A stretch of 64,000 bases of DNA from Omphiscola glabra (taxonomy: Eukaryota > Mollusca > Gastropoda > Lymnaeidae), in the NCBI GenBank assembly GCA_964017045.1, contig OZ024807.1:19637813-19701812 (forward strand), read 5' to 3'. Every line of letters starts with the position of its first letter. Position 1 is the stretch's first letter. This document shows positions 38,672 through 50,616 of the stretch, piece after piece. The position numbers and the translations under genes were made by a program. The notes below the pieces were generated by a model, which did no database searches, was not told the origin of the DNA, and saw nothing but the letters and a program-made list of their open reading frames with translations.

Positions 38672-39315
38672 ACATCATCATCATGTCCCGTAGTCCTTTG
38701 ACCATTGGGGCGCCGCAGATGACATATACACTGTTCTCCATTCCTCTCGGTCTCCTTCCTATGCATAGCATCGCCTAGTTGTAATCCCGTCCATTCTTTG
38801 ATTTTATCTCCCGATCTTTTTCTCTGTCTTCCTCTTCTTCTTTCTCCTCTATTTGTGCCCTGCAATATTTCTTTGGCGAGCCCTTGTCTTCTGATCACGT
38901 GGCCATACCATTCAAGTTTGCGCTTTTTTACAGACACCAGGAACTCATCGTACTGCCCAGTTGCTTGACGAATCCTTTCTTTCACGTGATCATTAGTGAT
39001 ATTGTCTCTATAGCAGATGCCGAAAATGCCCTGAAGCATCTCATCTCCATCGCCTTTATTTTCTTTTCAATTTCTGCTGTTAATGTCCAGGATTCACAAG
39101 CATATAAGAAATGGGAAGGATTAATGAGCGCATCAGCCCTATTTTAGTGCTGGAGGCTATATTTGTGTCGTTCCATATTTTCTTGAGCATCTTTAGTGTT
39201 GGTGTGGTCTGCGCAATCCTGGCCATTAATTCGGATTTGGAGCTATTTTCCGAGACTATTGATCCGAGGTACTTGAAGCTGCCAACTGTCTCTAATCTTT
39301 CCTCACCGACCTTAA
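38672..39315 (-). mobile_element. RTE-like LINE, C-terminal end
   Basis: The minus strand reads FKYLGSIVSENSSKSELMAR, KRKLEWYGHVIRRQGLAKEI, LQGTNRGERRRGRQRKR and ends RPNGQRTTGHDDDV at a (GAT)n tail. The same family as 26.9 and 33.7 kb, here in the receptor intron. Confidence 0.85.
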
Positions 39316-39899
39316 TTTTTAAGATTAGCAATTTAATTGATATTTTTAAATATGAAATTGCTTTTTATGTATAGGCCTACAAATTTATAAGAGTCATTTT
39401 TTTTTAAAAAAAAGCATAATGCAGATCTTTTTGAAAACAATGTATATCTCTATCAATAGTTTATAGAAAAATCTTTAAACATTTGGACCTCATAATTTAT
39501 TGAAAATAATGTCATTAAGAGAGGGTAATTTTTGGCCCGATCGTTATTATATTACTTTGAAGGTTTGAGCTTTTCTGAGCAGTAGGTTAGGACTCCAAGT
39601 TTAAATGGTTCAAATAAAATTAAACAGCGCCATCCGCTTTTTTACTTTCATGTTAAATTTATTTGGAAAAAAAAATAAAAAAATTAAAAAATTAGTTTTT
39701 GTCTTTTTTTTCCTTTTGTTGGGGCTCTTTTTATAAGGTATCGATTGTAAAGTTCAACAAAAGCCTTTTTGTTTGCTTTAAAAAAAAAGATAAATATAAA
39801 AATAATAACTAAATATAAATTTAGATTTATGTTATGCATTCCAATTATTCTAAATGTATTAAAATAATATTACTAACGCTTCATTTGTATACACTATAG

Positions 39900-40085
39900 G
39901 AAAACCTAGCGTGAAATTGAATGATTGCCCTGAAATTGTCGAAAGAGATACAAAGATGATGTGTAATTGTGTTACAACAGATGATTCATCTATGATGTCT
40001 TCTGCTAAGTGGTATGAGACCAATGGTAATATTATAACCGAATTTCATGTACTTGATTTCAAGATAATCAGCAAAATAAATCAAG
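39900..40085 (+). CDS. Ig-like domain exon (exon 5)
   Basis: Seen: a 186-base exon, phase 1 to phase 1, after acceptor acactatag. It encodes KPSVKLNDCPEIVERD, then MMCNCVTTDD, SSAKWYETNG and FKIISKINQ. The proline-rich start, the C...C pair and the W are typical of the first part of an Ig domain. The donor (CAAG|GTATTG) is weaker than its neighbours. The domain seems unfinished here and is probably completed by the small exon at about 40494. Exon 5 fits smoothly after exon 4. Confidence 0.62.
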
Positions 40086-40493
40086 GTATTGAATAAAATA
40101 TAACACATTATATAATTTTAATTAAAATTATTGAAAAGAAGCAATTTCATAAGACATACAAATATATATATATATTATGGTCAGTTTTGATAGAAAGTAT
40201 ACGTTAATTACAAGGCTATTAAAAAAGCAAAACAATATGAAACACAATGACAAACTTGTTCGACTGTACAATAATAATTTAATATCATTCTATGGAAGAT
40301 TTAAATGTTATTAAATAAATATATTGTAATTTTTAATGAAATGTTTAATTAATTGTAAACATAAAAATTAAACATATATTTCTTTGAATGTGAATATGCG
40401 ATATCTTTACTCAAAGATGTGTTTTCCATTGTAAAATTATGTTTAAGGAAGGTGTGTATCTGTTTTATTATTAGTTTACATTTGCAAATCAAG

Positions 40494-40550
40494 AAACATA
40501 TTTGGATGGGAAAGTAAAGCGCTATCATTCAAACCTAATTTACTTTGTGA
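40494..40550 (+). CDS. Small Ig-completing exon (exon 6), boundaries uncertain
   Basis: Seen: an open segment ETYLDGKVKRYHSNLIYF. With the acceptor at aatcaag (40493) and a donor at 40551 it is phase 1 to phase 1 and fits between exons 5 and 7, giving KINQ-ETYLDG and then NPPSVKRF. A stronger GTGAGT donor sits at 40547 and another acceptor ends at 40474, but these give a phase-0 exon that does not fit its neighbours. The protein context favours the phase-1 reading. Whether the exon is always used cannot be told from sequence. Confidence 0.45.
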
Positions 40551-40859
40551 GTATTATAAAAATACAAAAAATACATCAGTTTAAAAAAACAACACATTTA
40601 AAAACAAAATTAAATTTTAAAAAAAATCATCTCAATAATATGTATCTTGAAATGAATATAATGATTCTTTTTATTCAATATCACGAATGTGCTAACATTA
40701 CTTAATATTATTTAATCAAATCTATAACTTATTTATGTGAAATTTCATACGTGTTCATATTGTTATTTAAAGACGCATGATTTATATGACGTCTTGTATA
40801 ATGCGATGTTAATTTAATCAAAACTGAAATTTACTTGATAATGAACTCATTATTTTCAG

Positions 40860-41138
40860 ATCCGCCATCAGTAAAAAGATTTACAATAAATGGTTTGAGC
40901 AATTTAACATTCTATGTTAGCGTCTATTCAACAATATTACTAAAGTGCGAAGGTGATGGTTTTCCTAAACCAATTATGACACTTTACAATGGGCCTATAC
41001 TACTTTTAGAGGAAACTACCAACAGTTCAGTTATATTTTGGCCAATGATAAAAACGTGTGAAAGTTTTAACGTTTTTGCATGTTCAGCGAAATTCAAGGA
41101 CAGAAATTCAAGAAAAAACTTGACAGTGTATTCTGCTT
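40860..41138 (+). CDS. Ig domain exon (exon 7), membrane-proximal region
   Basis: Seen: a 279-base exon (93 residues), phase 1 to phase 1, acceptor tattttcag and donor TGTATGT. It starts PPSVKRFTINGL. The B-strand motif STILLKCEGDGFPKPIMTLY, with G-F-P-K-P, and the later CESFNVFACSA give the two Ig cysteines. This is the clearest Ig domain in the locus and looks I-set-like, although the usual Trp after the GxPxP motif is missing. It is directly followed by a second domain of the same type. Confidence 0.8.
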
Positions 41139-41341
41139 GTATGTTGCTTTTTTTTTTTAATATTAAGTTTCCTGTATTTTAATTTCTTTTTTGAAATATA
41201 TATTAGCAAATATAAACTTTAAATTCTTCTTTAAATTTAGATTAGATGGAAAATAAAAATTACGTAATAAACTCCAAAGCATATTAATTTATTTCTTTTA
41301 TAAAGGGTTTGTTTTATTAATAAAATGTAACATTTTTACAG

Positions 41342-41677
41342 GTCCGCCTCAATTAAAAAATAAAAGTGACACAATGAGAGTTGTAGAGGCTAAGATGTAC
41401 CAAACTGTCTCAATTTGTGTTGATATTTATGGTTATCCTGAACCGAAAAGTTATACAATTATAAAAAATAAATCAATCACCATCAGTTTCGATTACACAA
41501 TGAATGGGAAAGCTACGGCTTATCAGTACATAATAGAGTACACTCAAAAGTTTTCACCATATGGAACAGTAAACATTACCCTTATACTACTGGGAATCGA
41601 CGATTTTACAAACTACAGTATTATCATTAACAACAATGGGAGTCGAAGTCTTCTTTATAATTTTTTAGTTAAGGAAG
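41342..41677 (+). CDS. Ig-like domain exon (exon 8), last ectodomain exon
   Basis: Seen: a 336-base exon (112 residues), phase 1 to phase 1, acceptor tttttacag and donor G|GTAAGA. It begins PPQLKNKSDTMRVVEAKM, has SICVDIYGYPEPKSYTI (B-strand Cys plus GYPEP) and ends NYSIIINNNGSRSLLYNFLV. The F-strand cysteine is replaced (YSI instead of YxC), so the usual disulphide is missing. Several N-glycosylation sites are present. Its phase-1 end is compatible with all three downstream transmembrane exons (42807, 50617, 58365). Confidence 0.78.
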
Positions 41678-41889
41678 GTAAGATAAATTCGTATTCTTAT
41701 TTTTTGATATGTATACATGTATGGGATAAAATATATATGTTGAGCTTTTAAAGTTTTAGACAAATAAAAAGAAATGTAAAATAAAAAAAAAACGTAGAAA
41801 AAAGGTGTATTAGGATTCCCATTTAAACAAAATATTAATACTTTATAGCATACATGGATTTTGTTTAACTTTTGAGAAAATCAATGTAT

Positions 41890-42390
41890 TATGGATAATC
41901 GTCTTCTTCCTCTTAACATTTGTCGTTCACAAAGGCCGTCAGAACACTTTGCCATATGCCCAAGTCCTTGGCAATCGTTGCTGGTTCAGCCCAACTTTTC
42001 CTTAAAATCATAACCTCTACTTCTATTCCCCTATTTCATGTGGCTCTTCGTCTTCTTTTCATTTATTCTACTTTAGGGCCTGTCGTGTGATGTTATTGTT
42101 TGTTTTCCTTAATGTGTACTCTATACATGTCCATTTTCTCTTTTACTTCTCCGATTTCACTGGAACATTTTATGACACTTGATGTTCTCTCACAAAGGAC
42201 AATGTTAGAAATTCTGTCATACCATATCATTTTGAGGATCCTTTGCAAACATGCATTTATAAAACCTGAAGTTTTTAATGTTTGTATTTTGTATTTCTCC
42301 TCTCCAAGTTTCACAGCAAAACAAAATATTTGACTTGATATTTGACTTTGATATTTTGTAACTTTGTTTTTGTCAGTGCCGGTATTTCAT
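41890..42390 (-). mobile_element. LINE fragment related to 18.2-18.4 kb
   Basis: The minus strand reads LQRILKMIWYDRISNIVLCE, RTSSVIKCSSEIGEVKEKMD. The text and bases parallel the 18.23-18.42 kb fragment (for example GATCCTT[CT]GCAA[AG]CAT). It lies in the intron between exon 8 and module A. Confidence 0.65.
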
Positions 42391-42806
42391 ATATATGTGT
42401 GTGGTAGACACCATTTTGATGTGAATATATATAAAAATTCGTTACACGTTAAAAACTAAATCTGACGATTTCTTTGTTCTCTTTACATTTTAAACGTTAC
42501 ATAGAATCAATGAAATCCTCCCAAAACAAAAATAGTTGTGTCTTAATCAATTAACTAAAATATTGTTGGCACTTAAAATTTTGAAACTTAAAAATAATCT
42601 AGTAGGACATGTTGATAAAATGTATAGTTACTGTTAACGGGATGACCATAATTTAACACTATTTTAATTATTGTACAAACTCTTAACAATGGGCATTCTC
42701 GATCTTAGCTGTATTTTTTATTTAGGATCCTTAAATGTAAGTGCATCTTTTTTATAACTACTATAATATGTTATGTTTAATAAAATGCATTTTATTTCTC
42801 ATACAG

Positions 42807-42929
42807 TTTTATTGGCTGACTCACCAATTGATAAATCGATTACATATCTACTCGTAGGCATCGTTCTTATTTTAATTGCAATTGGAATACCAGTTTCAAT
42901 TAAAATATATTTGAGAATCAATTTTAAAG
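42807..42929 (+). CDS. Module A transmembrane exon
   Basis: Seen: a 123-base exon, phase 1 to phase 1, acceptor ctcatacag and donor G|GTAGGA. It encodes a short stalk LLADSPIDKS, a membrane span ITYLLVGIVLILIAIG, then KIYLRINFK with basic residues on the cytoplasmic side. Type I topology fits the upstream signal peptide and Ig domains. The next exon of this module is at 44459, and an hAT element sits in the intron between them. Confidence 0.78.
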
Positions 42930-43074
42930 GTAGGAAAGAGATTTTGTTTAATTGTTAGTAAGAAAAATATACATATAAAATAATAAGTTTTTTCATCAGG
43001 AGATGTGCCAATTATAAATCGTAAACGTTAAAGAAAGTCAGAGCAATCAATCGTTAATAGTTATTTTAAAAAGA

Positions 43075-43284
43075 CAAAGGTTCTTAACTAAAATATGTTT
43101 TTAATAAAGTAAGAATCATCCTGTTGGACGAACGACATTTTCAAGGTCGCCTAAGACCATTGGAAATTACATATACTCTGACAGTTATAAAGTAGCAACG
43201 AAAATAATTTTGTAGTTTGGGGGTCGCAACAACATGATGAACTGTATTAAATGATCTCGGCATTAGAAAGATTGGCAAACACTG
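43075..43284 (+). mobile_element. hAT non-autonomous element, SPIN-like, inside module A intron
   Basis: Begins CAAAGGTTCTTAACT, contains GAACGAC, GGTCGCCTAAGACCAT and AGTAGCAACGAAAATAATTT, then GGGGGTCGCAACAACATGAT and GAACTGTATTAAA, and ends AAACACTG. From memory this is close to the SPIN consensus over most of its length. The target duplication is not recognisable. Confidence 0.68.
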
Positions 43285-44458
43285 ATCTAAACCATAGTAT
43301 TGTCTAACTTTCTAGAACTGCAAACGAAGCACTTTTTATCACTGCTTTTTGTAGGTAACTAAAAGATCAGATGCATTTTGCTAATTTTTTCAACATATTA
43401 TTTCGATAATAACGATATACCCAGAATGTGTTAATAAATTAAAGTTTCAATGTGGAATACGCCTAGAAAGTTGTCTTTTTATGTTTAGTTCGTATAGTCC
43501 TGTTAAACTAAAATGATGCATTTTGGCCAGCATCCCATCAATAATCTTAACGTTGACTATGCAAACAATGTGTTTTTTTTCCTGCTGTTGTCTTGGGTTT
43601 TGGATTAAAATAAAAACCTAATATCTGATTTTTCGTTTTTTTGTGAAGTCAAATACAAAACTAGAGAAAGACTTTTGAAATAAAGTAAAGGCTTGCTAAG
43701 GGGAAAAAATCATGATAATAAATATCAGTAATATAAATATTTTGGTGCTGAAAAAATATTATGCATATATTTTTTTTTGTTAGTATACAATGGAATAGTC
43801 TAAATGAACAATGTGTGAGTATGTAGCGTATACAAACAAAATTAACCTGTACACATGCATATCTAGACAATGCTTTAGAAACCATTCCAGTGTGGGTCAT
43901 CATTTAAGGTTATTTAATATATAATATATTCTTTATAACTTTAGCAATATAATATTGTTTCGTTTGTTGTCTAGTTTCAATTCCATCTTTATTTGTAATA
44001 AATTTTGCAATAAAGGTCTTCAGTCCTCGCTCTATATTCAAAAAAAAAAATGGTTATGTTCTGCTAAGCAATCTTTATTAGTTTGTATTTAAAAACTTTT
44101 ATTGGAAGAAAAACATGGATTTTAATATAACGATCAAATCAGTTCTTGACTTTTTTCAGATTTCTTTGTACTTTATAAAGTGCAATCGCTGCATTTTCGT
44201 ATTGTTTTCAACGTAAAAATTTTTAACAAGAGCTTTTATTCTTCTAACTATTAATAATTAGCTTCCACTTTTTTGAAATTCTTAAATCTAGTCCTGTTTT
44301 GAACTTTTGAAAATTTTTTAAACTTTAGCATTTTTAAGTATATTCAAACTACTATCATTTTAAAACATATTTTGTTAAATTTAATTTTGGTAAAATTTTA
44401 GTATGTATTAATTTTATGTTTGTTATTTAATTGTACATTTATTTATCTTCATGCATAG

Positions 44459-44715
44459 AACAAAATACACACATGACTGCAACAAAAAATACCTCAGAAA
44501 GCCCAGAACAACGAAGTCAAGCAAGGAATTTTGAAGACCAATATCTGGATGTTATTGACATCACTAATAATAGTCAAAGTATTCAAAATTCCTTTGAAGA
44601 AATCAATGTTTATGAAATTATTGACAATGAAATGGGACTATACAATACTGTTAATGACCAACAAATAGAAAATATTGACGAGGATACATACGCCGTACCT
44701 AGATTAAATGTTTAA
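44459..44715 (+). CDS. Module A cytoplasmic tail, tyrosine-rich with an ITAM-like pair; terminal exon
   Basis: Seen: after acceptor tgcatag a phase-1 frame runs 85 residues to TAA. It is acidic and has four spaced tyrosine motifs: QYLDVI, NVYEII, GLYNTV and DTYAVP. YEII and YNTV are separated by six residues, which matches the spacing of an ITAM (YxxI/L-x6-8-YxxI/L), except that the last residue is V. YAVP is a YxxP motif of the kind bound by Crk-type SH2 domains. Known: such motifs recruit SH2 proteins when phosphorylated. Inference: an activating-type signalling tail. With the signal exon, isoform A would be 648 residues. Confidence 0.75.
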
Positions 44716-44902
44716 TGTGTATATATAACTGAAAAAATAATGTGTATTTCATTTTTAAAATGATTACGAACCACCAAATCGCTTAAACATCCTTTTTACT
44801 TTGGATAATTAAGAATGGATAATTTGCATTTTATTGTGTATTTTGTAGAAATATTATCATCTTAGAAGTGTCTTCTAAAAATATATGTGCAAAGCCATTA
44901 AA

Positions 44903-44908
44903 AATAAA
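44903..44908 (+). promoter_or_regulatory. Polyadenylation signal AATAAA for module A
   Basis: A canonical AATAAA lies about 190 bases after the module A stop codon, the expected range for a short 3' UTR. Confidence 0.5.
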
Positions 44909-44909
44909 A

Positions 44910-46365
44910 GTAAATATTGATTGCATTTATTTCCCTTTAACTGTTTCACTTTAATGCTTTATTACTAGGAATTACTTTTAATTCTCTTTACATAATGAAC
45001 ATAACCTCTGCTGGTTTATTTCTAAATTATGCATCAAACTCATACATTTCAGCAAATTTACTTAACAACATTATAGTCTAGAATTTAGCAAAATAATTTT
45101 ATTTAAAGCAAATCAAAATTTTTATAGCAACTTTGTAACATCTACAAATGTCATAACTTAATATATTTTGCACAAAATAAACGGCGTTCATTTGGTTCCA
45201 TTCATGTTTCAGTTTTATTTCTTTACAACAATTTAAGTTCAAAAATATGCCAATGCCGCTCTGAATATCCAAATAAATATAAACAAATCAGTTTATATTC
45301 GCAACAGCATTCACTCATGTAATTACATCTTAAAAATAAAGTAAGAGAAAGAAAGAAACATTGTACTTTGTTTAGTTTTATATTCTCTTGCCTTTCGTAC
45401 ATTTTATTTTTTTGATTTAAAAAATATAAATAGTTATCTCAGGTATTAAGTTTGTTAAGTTTTTAATTTGATTTAATAATTCTAATGACGTTAGTCCTGC
45501 GAAAAGTTAATCATGAACAACATTACCTGTTGAGCTATTGGTGTTTCAACATCTGAATTAAACTATTGTAGTGACAAGAAAACTTTAGGACACTACACAA
45601 TATATTGGTGTATGTTAAACATATCGAATTTAGAGCAATAAAATGGCTACTTGTATACATGAGCCAACAACTGTACATCTGCTTACTACTATGTATTTAA
45701 TTACTACATATTTAATTATTTGTTCCGAAAATGTTTTATTAATTAATTCGTATTGACAATCACAACTTTCCAAATATAGTATTATAAATGTGTGCACCAA
45801 AAATAGATTATCTTTAATATCACCGAAATTTATAGAGTGGTATTTGTTGAAAAAATCAGTATTGTTTTCATAAGACATACCGGGTTTTATTATGGTCAAT
45901 AACTGTCAAGTTGGCTCTTTATCCCTTGTGGCTCCAGGGGCCATCCGTTATTTGAGGGTAAATATTTTAATATATGACATTTACTACTCACTTTGATTGA
46001 GCACGGAATGTATGGTCTTTAAATTTAACGAGGTACCACTGTGATTTACCTGACACAATGCTTAATACATTTGATTTGGGGGCCAACCATTTATTTAGTA
46101 AACAAAATAGGAGGAGGGGCTGGAAAAAGTTTGTAAAGCGTTGGCAAGCAAGAAAAAGTGGGTTGTTTGGGAAGCGGGTGGTTTGAATCAAAAGAAATGG
46201 ACGTAACAATTCTAATTTTCTTTAATATAATTATATTTGTGGCTCATTAATTGTTTTCCATCATTTGTTGCATAGTATTTGTAAATTTAAATATATATAA
46301 AAATTCGTATAATTAAAAAGTTTCCATTAGATTATTGGACCTGCTCCCCAACAAAACATTGTTTA
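44910..46365. other. Sequence after the module A polyadenylation signal
   Basis: AT-rich. Minus-strand frames near 45630-45899 and 45988-46209 have no support from domains or splice sites. Confidence 0.35.
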
Positions 46366-46370
46366 TATCA

Positions 46371-46786
46371 TTTTTTTGGCATCCGTCCGTCATAAGGTGA
46401 CGATGGTATGGATTCCACAGGACCAATTAACAAGGCCTGGGTTTATTCTTCTAGGATTATAATCTGCTTCCCAACAGCAAATCGCCTCTCTTCACGCCGC
46501 TGGAAAACACAAAGGAAACATCATGTGGATGATACAGCTTGGCACCAGTGGCGTCGCAGGAGTTGTCGGAATGTTTCATTGTATCAATGCTATACGCCTT
46601 TCGGGACTCCATCTCCTGGTTTGAATTCAGAGTTTCCTTCTCTTAGATGTGTTGCCATTTAAGGCTAACGAGTCCCATCCACCCGGGGTGCTGGTGATGT
46701 TTTTGCTTTGCTGGGCATTGGTGAGGATTGAGCTCAAGACCATCTACTTGAGATTTGCTCAGTTTAGACCACTCGGCCACCCGACT
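46371..46786 (-). mobile_element. tRNA-derived SINE
   Basis: The minus strand begins GTCGGGTGGCCGAGTGGTCT, an A-box (TGGCCGAGTGG) typical of serine/leucine tRNAs, with a B-box-like TTGAGCTCAATCC about 50 bases on. A unique body of about 330 bases follows, ending ATGACGGACGGATGCC and an A run. The total is about 415 bases. Confidence 0.7.
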
Positions 46787-47149
46787 GAAAATGTGATGAC
46801 AAATCTTAAATAGCGAAAAAGTGCTATATAGAGCTGTGGGGTTAGACTAGACAAGAATATTCTCAACCGGTTCGATATTAATATGACAATTAATCAGTAT
46901 TTATGTGCTATTTTAGAGGAAAATTTGGCTTAACAAAACCAATAACAAATTCACGTACAATAATATTTATATATTTTATAATTTTAATGAATTCTTAAAT
47001 ACCAACAAATGACACTAGTCATAAATTCTATTTGCATAATTAAAAACATATTTTATAAATGTAACAAATGTGTTGTCCTAGCCTGTTTCTATATCCTAAT
47101 CATTTAAAAATATACCTTTTTTTTCCATTAATATTATCTTATTTTTATT

Positions 47150-48260
47150 TTATTTTGGGGGTGGGATTGTTGAGGGATAAGTTAAAGTGGCTCTTGAAAG
47201 TTCAACAGTAGTTGACAAGGGAGAAGGAGAGGCAACATTACTTAAAATTTGTTGACATAATTATTGACGCGCCCATTTTACAAACGAAATGTACATCATT
47301 TACAAATAGTTTTTTTCCAAATAAAATAGTGGACAATTCTCTACAGTGTTTCTTTCATACCAAAACTCCGTAATAAGGTGGTGCATTTCAGATTTTGGGG
47401 TAGGCAGTGCAAGTAGAAGCATAATTAAGGGGGCAAGAAGTGGCACAGATGTCACAGGGCGCCAAACTAGCGGGTGCACCAAAATGGGCATAATGGATTA
47501 AAATATTGGTTCCAAATTTAAGGGGGGGGGGGGGGGTGGTGTGGTAGTAAAACGTAATCTTGTTCCTGGCACCAAAATCTCTAGCTAGACCCCGGGCAGT
47601 GAGTAGAAAGATCACATAGTGGGGAAAAAGGGGGGGGTCTGTACAGGTGTCACTTTTATTTATATGGAGTGGTAGAATTTTCGGAAACCTGAATAGGTTA
47701 TATCTTGAGAGGGGGGTGTGGCTAAATAATTGCCTGCAAATGTTGGCTCTAACACTAACTACGCCAGTTGGCAGTTTATCTATCGGCACCACGTTAGTTA
47801 TTTGGGCCCAGCTATATTTTCATTTTTATCTAGAAATAGGAAATAACGCGAGAGCGGCGACTGATCATGAGTAAAACGGAGTTGGGGGGAGTGGTCTGGA
47901 GTTCCCCTCCCAAGAAAATGATCGATTTTTTCAAATTATAGAGTTGAATTTTGGAGTATTTCTGAATTTAGTGTTCTATTATATTATTTGATAGGGGCGA
48001 GGAGTATTTCATGCGTCTAGGGGGGGGTGAGAGGGGTAGTGGGGGAGGAATAAGTAGCGCCTACTGACTTCACTTGTGTTGTGGCGCGCCCCAAGGTAAT
48101 CATTTGGCACACGCTTTGATTCAACCCGGTACTGTCCTATTGGTGGGATGGAAAAAGTGGGTAGGGGTGTGGTAACTATTGAATGTGCCTAAGATTCTGG
48201 AGCATAACCGGGGGCAAGGTTCCCTTAACAAATTTTATTAAAAATCAATATAATTAAATC
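47150..48260. repeat. G-rich region with many G runs, origin unknown
   Basis: Contains a G15 run at 47522-47536 and more than ten runs of five or more G on the plus strand, with GGGGTGGTG-like units. Open frames on both strands are low-complexity artefacts. No family recognised. Confidence 0.55.
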
Positions 48261-48269
48261 CGTAGTTCA

Positions 48270-50610
48270 GTTATGAAGGGTCTTCTCAGACTTTTGGATG
48301 GGAAGTACCAAATTATCATTGACAACCAGGAACATCTTTAGCCCCGCCCCAGCTCATCATGAACAAAATGCATTACAGTTGTGGCACCATTAATACTATT
48401 GTTTGTTTTGCACTAGCTTAGTCGCACACCTTAAATTCATTCATACAAACCCGAAAATTGGCAGGTGACCTCAAAAAGTCAAACGACGGCTTTCCGTGCC
48501 GTGGTTGTGTTATACAGCTCTTTTTTTTTAATTTCTATTAATGAATAGTACTATTTTTTTTTTTAATTTGTATGTAAACTTTGTTATGCATGTAGCTGTT
48601 TCATAGAAGTAGCATATTTAAAGAAAAAAACAAATACTTTCGATTAACGAAAGATGTTAATGAATATTTAATCAAGCTTTCACTATTGGTGTGCCCCAAT
48701 GGAATCTATTATTTAAAAACAAAAACTATGCTATTAACTATGTTTCTTTAAAGCTTGGTGCCATCAAAAAAGTTATCATTTACACATATCCGCATTCAAA
48801 TACCATATTTTTATGTCAAATTGTACTCGAAAAGAGATTGGACAGGTATGGATGTTAAGCAAGAACTATATCAAAATGTTAGATTTTTTTTATATTTATG
48901 TACAGTGTTATTATTTTAAAATTGAAAGTTGGAAACAAAAATAAAATACTAATAATAAGTAACTATACCCGTATAATAAAAAAAACAAGAAGTACGTCTT
49001 CAGCTTATAATTTTCGGAACAGTACGATATTTATCATATAATTATGTAAGTCTCTAGGAAAATTAACATTACTTATACCAATCCTGTCATAGGTCCAACT
49101 AATTGTAAACAGTTAAATGCAAAAGGTAATAGTCTTTTAAAAAATATAAAAATATAAAAAAGTAAATTTAGTAATTGAAAAAAAAAATTTTGTTTTATAT
49201 CTATATGTGTATACATTTTCTCAGGAGGGGCAGCCCCCACCCTCCCATGCGAAATGCCTAAAAAAAAGAATGGAGAGTGAACTCATGGAGTGGTCCGCAT
49301 TGTTCCAATGTAGGAGAGAGGTCCCTTGCTCAAAATCAGCACCTCCTGGGAAAAACATTTAGTTAGGCACCTCTCTATTTTTGCCGTCGAGTGTTGCACA
49401 TTGAACTGATTTATACTGCTAAGGCTAAGGTCAATGCTCCTTCTAATATGGTCTTATTTCAAAAAGTAAATGTAGTTTTTAGCAGTTGTATGGCAATTTT
49501 TTTTTTAATATCATAAGGTGTTCCTAAACAATGTAGACTATTTTTTGGTCAGTGATTATCTTGGATTGATTTCTTTTTTTCTGTATTGAACAAATTCAAA
49601 TACAATATTTATATTTTTTAATTATATAACAAATTACATATTTTATCCGTTGTTTTCCCTAGTTATATATTTACATTTCTTGTTGGAATTTCCGTTTTTA
49701 TGTGGCTATTATAAACTGCTTCTACTATAGCTCACCTAGTAACCGGCCATGTGATGCCAAATAAGGAGTAGTTAACTATGCCGGTGCTGTGTCTGGGTGT
49801 ATAAGCAAGAATGTGTTTCTTTTTGCATTTATTTGAAACTTGTAAGCTGAATTTTAAGTGTAAAATTAATGGAACATTGTAATATAATTCATATTAACCG
49901 TATCGATCGTCAGATTTAATTTATGAAGCAAGTAATACTCAAGTAAGAAGAGAAAGTTATCACACACATCATTCAGGTCTTACAGTTGGTATATTCACAT
50001 GTCCAGTATTGTATTGGGATTCCCCAAAGGGACGCCATCTCGCTTAGGTTAAGACAACTCTTGACAAAAGCCATAACATTACCAACATTTAAAGTATTAG
50101 TAATGTCTAAGAGTGCATATTTTTATGAAGAGGCTAGGAATGTTTGAAAAAATAATATATCCAAAATTAAATAGTCTTATCACATAATAATAACCTGCTT
50201 AAAAGGAAAAACACATATAATTAATTATGCAAAATGAATTGATTTTCTGATAAAGAGAAAATAAATATTTGAAAAATAGGTTTATAATTGTATAATATGT
50301 TGCAATCTACATTTACTGTTATTATATTTCTCTACTTTAATTCAATTTTTGCCATATTTTCCAATAATGATAGTTCAGCTAAACTTTCCTTCAGATAATT
50401 AAAAAGAGCTTAATAAAAAACTGTTTGCTTTCTGAGTTCTCCTAAAATCTAAACCAAAGGGGTAAAAAAGTATTTTAAAAAAAACCTACTCAGAATTAAT
50501 TTATCATATTTTTCTCCTTTTATTCTGTTCATAAATTTTGGGTCTATTTAAGATGGGGTTTTATATACTTTGAATTTAAAATATGTATTTTATGTTACTT
50601 TTTTGTTTTT
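48270..50610. other. Sequence between modules A and B, no Ig exon seen
   Basis: AT-rich; includes a moderately GC-rich block at about 49225-49400 (GGGGCAGCCCCCACCCTCCC) that may be another repeat. Scanned for phase-1 Ig exons; none found. Confidence 0.4.
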
Positions 50611-50616
50611 TTACAG

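Noticed and set aside
47300..47874. Open frames with poly-Pro and mixed text
   Set aside because: Low-complexity G-rich or C-rich DNA without codon or domain support.
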